DNA of 64,000 nucleotides from Diplonema japonicum (taxonomy: Eukaryota; Euglenozoa; Diplonemea; Diplonemida; Diplonemidae). Below, piece by piece: positions 59,302 to 64,000 of the stretch. A program made the position numbers and the translations under genes. The DNA is taken from assembly GCA_964019335.1 (NCBI GenBank), contig OZ025677.1, forward strand, positions 62,001-126,000, given 5' to 3'. Within the stretch, counting starts at the first letter, position 1. Every line of letters begins with the position of its first letter. Below the pieces are notes generated by a model, which worked only from the letters and a program-made list of their open reading frames with translations, ran no database searches and was not told the DNA's origin.

Positions 59302-61063
59302 AAACTCAAAGTACAGGACAAGCCCCCCGCTAGAGGGCCGCCCTATGGGAGGGGGGGGTCTATCTGTTAATACTCCCCTTCTGGAGCATTGCTTTCATCC
59401 CGATTGTGGCTGTGAGCGTCTTGCGGAGTCGTGTGATGCGATCCCGCTTGTAGGCGGCCTTCAAATCCATCAGCTTGTCGTGCGTGGACTGGGTAGCAAA
59501 AATGGGCCTCCTGGAGAAGCCTATAGCTGCCTTTCCTCCTATGGCGATGAGGGATTTCACCCTTTTCTGCTCATCCGCTGGGAAGGGGCGTCGCTTCTTC
59601 CGTGCCCTGCACGCTGCGTTTATCTTTACGATTAGGGCCTTGATTCTGCGTGCCCTATCTTCCAGCAGGCCTCCTAATGATTTACCGGTCGTCCATTCGA
59701 AGTCAATGGCTAGCTCCACCGCCGACACCTCCGAGGCGGTGTCCTTCTCCACCCAGCGTAGCTGTGACAACCATTGTAGCAGCGGGTTCAGGTACTGGGA
59801 CAGGACCCCACCCACTCCCTCGAGCTCGCCTGCTATCGGAACGGGGCATCTCTTTCCTACTACATTTCGTTCCCACGGTAGCGGCTGTGTGTTGACGTCC
59901 TCCTTCTGCACGAGCTCCACGTCCCGCTTCTCAACCACCACGGCCAAGTATCGTTGCAGTTTTTCCAGGTATGCAAAGGCATGTCCTCTCGGCAGTATTG
60001 CGTGTAGCTCAAGACACAGGGGCCATCCCGTCCTGTCGCGCAGCGGTTCCAAACCGTCCTGTGCCAGCTCGTCCCGTGCGCAGGCACACTCGTAAAGCTG
60101 ATGGCGTAGTAAGGTTACCGTGTCCGGGTGTGGTGACTCACACAGGTCACACCTGAACCCTTGTGTGCGTGGTACTTCCGTCGTTGGGACGTGGTCTATG
60201 CTGTCCCCGTCTTCCTCGGTGCCATCTCCTTCTGGTGCCAGGGGGACGCTCCTTTGACTCGTACCTGCATGCGGGCTAAGGTAGGGGACCCCTCCGGCGA
60301 TCACCCGTCTCAGGCAGTAGGACATGAGTGGGTCCTTGGCTGTCTTCCACAGTTGGTTGGTTTTGGGATCCGCTCCCGCCTCCATCCCCTTCACTGTGCT
60401 TCTTTCGTTCGCCAGTGACCTGCTCCGGGCTTTCCTCACCGCGTCCCTAAAGGCGTGCCCGCGCTCGGCCCAGGGTTTGTTCCTACAGTCTAGCAGCTGC
60501 GTCCAGTTCCACCCTATGTAGGGGAGCTACCGACATATCAGGTTGCCTACTGGCCCCATTGGGATGGACCCCGTGCCGCACCCCGCAGCGATCCGTGTGC
60601 ATCTCTGTCGCAGTCTCTCGTCGTCAAGCGCTCTGGACACTACCTTCAGGGAGTGGTATATCACATAGGAGAGGGGGTCGCTGGTGTGCCCCTTCAAGAG
60701 GACCGTGTTGACCGCGGTTGGAGATCGTCCACGATGATGCGGGCCCCACAGATTGCATGTTACCCTCGTTGACAACTTCTTGAGTGTCTCGTCACATGGG
60801 GGAGAGAACGGCCCGCTGTAGAGGCATGACGGGAGTACTGTCGTGCTGACCATGTGTGCTTTGGTCTCGAAAGCTAATCTCGTGCACCCTAGCCGGTCTA
60901 GTGAGTCAAGTGCATCCGTGGATGGTCTGTTCCATTTCGTTCCTGTCCTGCGCGTGTTGATCTTCACGCCAAGCCCTTTGAAGTCCGTCACTGTCTTGTA
61001 AGGTACAGCAACTACCGAGCCTTTCCTAATCGCCGTACGGTCTCCTACGACTCTCGACTTGTA
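59302..61063 (-). mobile_element. LINE 3' fragment (L5): RT thumb, zinc motif and C-terminal domain
   Basis: Most informative LINE copy. From 61063 the gene strand encodes the post-catalytic RT region (FKGLGVKINTRRTGTKWN, RLAFETKAHMVSTTVLPSCL, VTCNLWGPHHRGRSP). A single in-frame TAG (60529-60527) interrupts an otherwise continuous frame that goes on through CDLCESPHPDTVTLLRHQLY and C, a C2HC-type zinc motif, to the shared domain (LERLQRYLA position LEKLQRYLAVVVEKRD; VSAVELAIDFEWTTGKS; RVKSLIAIGGKAAIGFSRR), ending LQKGSINR at 59360. The 3' UTR runs to 59302 and then T15. It is 5' truncated at a T tract. Dead because it lacks endonuclease and RT catalytic core. Confidence 0.85.
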
Positions 61064-61082
61064 AAAAAAAAAAAAAAAAAAA

Positions 61083-61181
61083 ACTAGTTTGGCGCTTCAA
61101 TTGTTTGTGATGAGCAGCATTTTACCTAATAAAATAGCTCATTACGCTGCCATCAACTAATTTTTAGTCTCGACAATAATA
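61083..61181 (+). mobile_element. MITE M1 copy, target of the TA transposon
   Basis: AACTAGTTTGGCGC, TTTTACCTAATAAAATAGC and CATCAACTAA, then the flank GTCTCGACAATAA and TA, where the 1.4-kb element begins. The flank resumes at 62583 with TTGTTGGAACAAA. Confidence 0.7.
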
Positions 61182-61397
61182 CCGGGTTTGTACTTATATT
61201 GTTATGTGAAAAGTCCCAAATTGGGCAAGAAATTCGAAAAAGGTACATAATATTTACAGAACACCATTAAAACTGAACATAAAAATTACAAAAATAAAAA
61301 AAATCCCAGAAAATATCCCTAAAAAATAAAAATCTCAAGACAAAAACAAAATACCCCCCAGCCGGGGAGGGGGTGGTATTACCGCAATTCTAGTTCA

Positions 61398-62371
61398 CTA
61401 TTGCCCAGTCCTGCACGTAAAGCACACCACATAGTCGCAGGACGGGCAGACCCTCCCGCGGGTGCTCATGTCATGCTCACCAGAGCATTCCGTGCACTCC
61501 CACCCTGGTCTCTCCTTTCTAACCTGCTTGAGGGTTGCGCTGCAGTTGGGGCAGGGCACCCTCGTCACGTTGTTCGTTCGCTGACTTGGCTTGGTGCCGC
61601 TGCTTGGCTTGGGGCTGGTCAGGCATTTCTTCTTCTTCTTCTTCTGCTTCTTCGTCAGAAGAAGGCGCATCAGAAATGGCCTCTATGTCGATGCCCAGCC
61701 TGCTGAACATCTCAGTGATCTCAATGTCCGGGTCTTCGGGTGCTGGTTCCGGGTCGACTGACAGTCCCAATGGTTCCAATGGATCAATCTCCATCGGGTC
61801 AACTCCTGCATCTGCACCCAGCTTCTCGAACCAGCCCGACCTCGGAAGGCGGGGGCGGAGGGCCAGGCGAGGGCGCAGGAACGTCCTCGGTGGGCCGGGG
61901 CACGGATGCAGACCCGGGTGGGAGATCGTTAAAAAGGTAAGCGTACCCTGCCCGGATTGTGGTTTCTATTAGCTTGCGGTAAGCCTCGACACCCCAGGCA
62001 AGAACAAAAGGACGCATAATCTTTGTCCTTTTGTCAACCTCTAGCATTGCTGATTTTGCAATCTGTTAAGGTGTCGGGGCAGCAGGGGAGGCCACGGGAC
62101 CGGCAACAGAAGCAACGGGACCGGCAACAGAAACCACAGGACTAACGGGAACAGAAGCACCAGGCGCGGCAACAGGACTAACGGGAACAGAAGCACCAGG
62201 CGTGGCAACAGGACTAACGGGAACAGAAGCACCAGGCGCGGCAACAGGACTAACGGGAACAGAAGCCGGACCAACAGCAGTAGGAAGGGCTTCTCTTCTG
62301 TGTCTTTTCTGCTCTTTCTTTATCTGGGCATTCAGGGCGTCCGCGTACCTTGTTTTGAAAATGGAAACCAA
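61398..62371 (-). pseudogene. Cargo gene of the TA transposon: repeat, acidic and zinc-binding segments
   Basis: Gene strand. Segment 1 (62371-62069): a basic N-terminus (KKEQKRHRREALP) then PVSPVAAPGAS-type 12-residue repeats, ended by an in-frame TAA (62068-62066). Segment 2 continues in the same frame (FVLAWGVEAYRKLIETTIRA, then Pro-rich) to a stop at 61799. Segment 3 (+1 frame): EIDPLEPLGLSVDPEP and an acidic run. Segment 4 (+1 again, ends 61398): PCPNCSATLK, CTECSGEH, CPSCDYVVCFTC, two or more zinc-binding CxxC pairs. The conserved-looking order suggests one ancestral protein now broken by a stop and two frameshifts, or expressed by recoding. No known transposase motif was seen and the family is unrecognised. 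Confidence 0.5.
62130..62270. repeat. 36-bp tandem repeat inside the cargo gene
   Basis: About four units of 36 bp (each with CAGGACTAACGGGAACAGAA), encoding 12-residue Pro/Val/Ala/Ser repeats on the minus strand; units differ by single bases (GGCGCGG versus GGCGTGG). Confidence 0.85.
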
Positions 62372-62814
62372 AAGTAGATCTTGTACACCACAGACGTCGC
62401 TTTGATTTTAGTGGGGCCTGTCCTGGGGGGGGTCAGGCCAAAAATAATAAAAATAGTTTTTTGTATTGTTCTGTAAAAAGTCCCAAGTTGGGTCCAAAAT
62501 CCGAAAAAGGTACATAATTTATACAGCACACTAAATCCCCAGACCATTATTAAAACTGAACAATATAAATACAAATCCGGTATTGTTGGAACAAAAAAAA
62601 GAGAAAAAAAAAAAAAGAAACGTTGCTGAAAGGTCGTGAACGAATCATCTCCAATTCATTCCTTCTTCCCATTATCAAAAGCGAGGCAGGCCTGGTCCCA
62701 GTCACGAGCGGCCCAAGGCATAAAAGGCTAGTACCATCGCTTCGATCTCTTAAGGTCAACAAAAAAAAACCCCCCCTTCTTTTTTTTCTTTTTTTTTTTT
62801 TTTCCCCTTCTTCT

Positions 62815-64000
62815 TCACCAAACCAGCAGCGAGCGGCCGAGCCCCACACTGATCACAAGGTAGCAATACGAAAAAACAACAACAAGCAAAATCGGGATCT
62901 CGTAGCTCCAAGAAACCACCGGTGGCTTCACAGCTAGTCCGCTCGGTTCCTTCTTCGAATCCTCATCCAACTTCTTCTTTTTCTCCAATTTTCGTTTGAG
63001 AACTCGCGTTCTCTTCTCACCGTAGCTAATACAATACAGCGGCATGACAGCTCTACTCAATTCCCCGTCAACAGTGGCAACACTGCAAACGATGACGAAC
63101 CGGTCCCGCAGGTCTGGGTCAGTGCTGAAGATGGTTTTTGGATAGTGGGAAAATGACAAGCCAGCAGGGTAGTGCCCGTTACTCAACATGTTTTTCAGTT
63201 GAGCAACAGACAGACGAGTGTTGAGGAAAAGCTGCCTGTCCTGCACCTTGTACGCCGGGTACTCGTCGCGAAGCACTGCAAGTGCATCTATGTAACGCGA
63301 GACCTTCCTCGGACAGCAGCACTTCCTTACATCAACACACCCTACCCGCAGCTTTCTGGACTTCTTGTTTTCAAACCGTTTCAACAATTCAAAATACGCT
63401 CCGTTGTGGTTCATAGCTTTCCATGTTCTGATCTCGCTGAGATCCATTTTCACGTAGCTCACACATGAGTGTGTGTCAGCCTTGTCCTGCAGCACTTTAG
63501 ACACTGCTGTCTTATTCATCAGCTCCTTAAGCCAAGCAGGGCTTGCAATCCAACCCGACCCATGGTATAAAAGGTACATTGGTAGAGCCATCACCGTCCC
63601 TGGCTGGGTGATGATGACATGGAAACGTTGGCCGTTGATGTATCGTGAATGGACAGACTGCTGACCGATGAGGAGCTTGCAGTAGAAAATGTAGTTTGAA
63701 CCAGAGGAGAACATGACAGCGCTGGAAGGGAGGGCTGCGAAGTACTCTCCAGAGCCATGGGCTTGCCTGTTACGTTTTGTGATGTCGAAGCCGTGAGAGG
63801 CGATGCTGTAGATGTTGTGATCAGGGGTCCCATGGAAGCCGTAGTCTGTGTCGAGGTACTCTCCTGCTTGACTGGAGAGTATTTTGTGTGTTGTGTTGAA
63901 CGCTTCCTCTGCCTTGTCGTTGCGGATGCGCCACATTCTTTTCATTGTGGTTCCGCTGCATCTTTCCCTGATAAGTTTTGTTTCTTCCGGACATGAGACT
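62815..64000 (-). CDS. PARP-like ADP-ribosyltransferase with C-terminal membrane anchor, 5' incomplete
   Basis: The frame is open from the window edge; the first ATG inside is at 63945 (MKRMWRIRNDKAEEAF, 376 aa to the stop), but codons continue upstream without a stop, so the start may lie outside. Residues about 35-75 match the PARP catalytic fold: YGFHGTPDHNIYSIASHGFD (the His of the H-Y-E triad) and GSGEYFAALPSSAVMFS (the Tyr). The third triad residue is not certain. A PARP transfers ADP-ribose from NAD+ to proteins. Basic, Lys-rich stretches follow, then a single TM near the end (IPILLVVVFSYCYLVISV), implying tail anchoring. This is unusual but known for some PARPs (PARP16 is tail-anchored in the ER). 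Confidence 0.75.
   Translation of the reverse strand, partial: VSCPEETKLIRERCSGTTMKRMWRIRNDKAEEAFNTTHKILSSQAGEYLDTDYGFHGTPDHNIYSIASHGFDITKRNRQAHGSGEYFAALPSSAVMFSSGSNYIFYCKLLIGQQSVHSRYINGQRFHVIITQPGTVMALPMYLLYHGSGWIASPAWLKELMNKTAVSKVLQDKADTHSCVSYVKMDLSEIRTWKAMNHNGAYFELLKRFENKKSRKLRVGCVDVRKCCCPRKVSRYIDALAVLRDEYPAYKVQDRQLFLNTRLSVAQLKNMLSNGHYPAGLSFSHYPKTIFSTDPDLRDRFVIVCSVATVDGELSRAVMPLYCISYGEKRTRVLKRKLEKKKKLDEDSKKEPSGLAVKPPVVSWSYEIPILLVVVFSYCYLVISVGLGRSLLVW

Larger units (their letters stand above)
61182..62580 (-). mobile_element. TA-flanked DNA transposon with TIRs and direct subterminal repeats
   Basis: Left end CCGGGTTTGTACTTATATTG; the right end read inward is CCGGATTTGTATTTATATTG, two mismatches in 20. 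TA lies on both sides (61180-61181 and 62581-62582). The MITE M1 flank at 54841-54860 (GACAATAATATTGTT) shows the empty site, with a single TA, so the 2-bp duplication and the borders are well supported. Inside each end is a direct repeat of about 100 bp (61193-61295 and 62461-62573, both with AAAAGTCCCAA-TTGGG and CGAAAAAGGTACATAAT). TA duplication suggests the Tc1/mariner/IS630 group, but no DDE transposase is present. Confidence 0.85.

Noticed and set aside
61193-62573. Direct repeats suggest an LTR retroelement
   Set aside because: The outer ends are inverted repeats with TA duplication, there is no tRNA primer site, gag or pol, and the direct repeats are subterminal.
1-64000. CRISPR arrays, bacterial operons or ribosome-binding sites
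   Set aside because: None present. Introns, transposon types and gene families are eukaryotic.

Overview
This is a window of nuclear DNA from a protist. Every host gene I can support (15 of them) is on the minus strand. GT-AG introns are short (36-85 nt), most start codons sit just downstream of a pyrimidine tract ending in AG or of an A-rich leader, and the DNA between genes is full of A/T and G/C homopolymers and transposon debris. One-way gene arrays, AG acceptors hugging start codons, cis-introns and a tandem pair of receptor-type adenylyl cyclases (single cyclase domain behind an ectodomain and membrane segment) point to Euglenozoa. Diplonemids fit better than kinetoplastids because of the cis-introns. 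This placement is inference; no rRNA or spliced-leader gene was found.

Layout. 1-4.0 kb: piggyBac-like debris, including a right half of an element whose centre has been replaced by host-like Cys-rich coding fragments. 4.1-9.1 kb: a coiled-coil protein gene and a kinesin-3-like motor gene, both with introns. 9.1-21.4 kb: mostly low-complexity DNA and short dispersed repeats, with a U4 snRNA-like gene on the plus strand (about 9.86 kb), a P/PHO80-type cyclin (13.3-13.8 kb) and an array of hairpins (16.8-16.95 kb). 21.4-28 kb: a small protein with an acylation motif, a DusA-type tRNA-dihydrouridine synthase, and a tandem pair of secreted carboxylesterases. 28.2-30.3 kb: LINE fragments. 31.3-40.1 kb: the tandem adenylyl cyclases, separated by a cluster of tRNA-like Pol III sequences. 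40.3-45.7 kb: a large coiled-coil protein and a leucine-rich-repeat protein, with a LINE fragment between them that carries a hAT-type MITE. 45.8-50.9 kb: another LINE fragment, two paralogous four-TM proteins and an RMD1/RMND1 (DUF155) protein. 51-57 kb: a hAT relic, a complete but decayed piggyBac element and palindromic repeats. 57.1-57.7 kb: a two-TM protein. 58-62.6 kb: SINE, LINE 3' fragment with RT remnants, MITE, and a TA-flanked transposon with unusual cargo. 62.8 kb to the edge: a membrane-anchored PARP-like protein whose frame runs off the window.

The most novel items are the TA-flanked 1.4-kb element at 61.18-62.58 kb, with terminal inverted repeats, direct subterminal repeats and a Pro/Ala-repeat plus zinc-binding cargo; a family of LINE fragments, all on one strand, which end in poly(T) rather than poly(A) and share an unrecognised C-terminal domain; a hAT MITE whose insertion is proved by an 8-bp duplication and an empty paralogous site in the same window; and the U4-like RNA. 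The host genes do not form one pathway; they look like an ordinary euglenozoan gene mix (signalling, cytoskeleton, tRNA modification, secretion), with two local tandem duplications showing sequence homogenisation.
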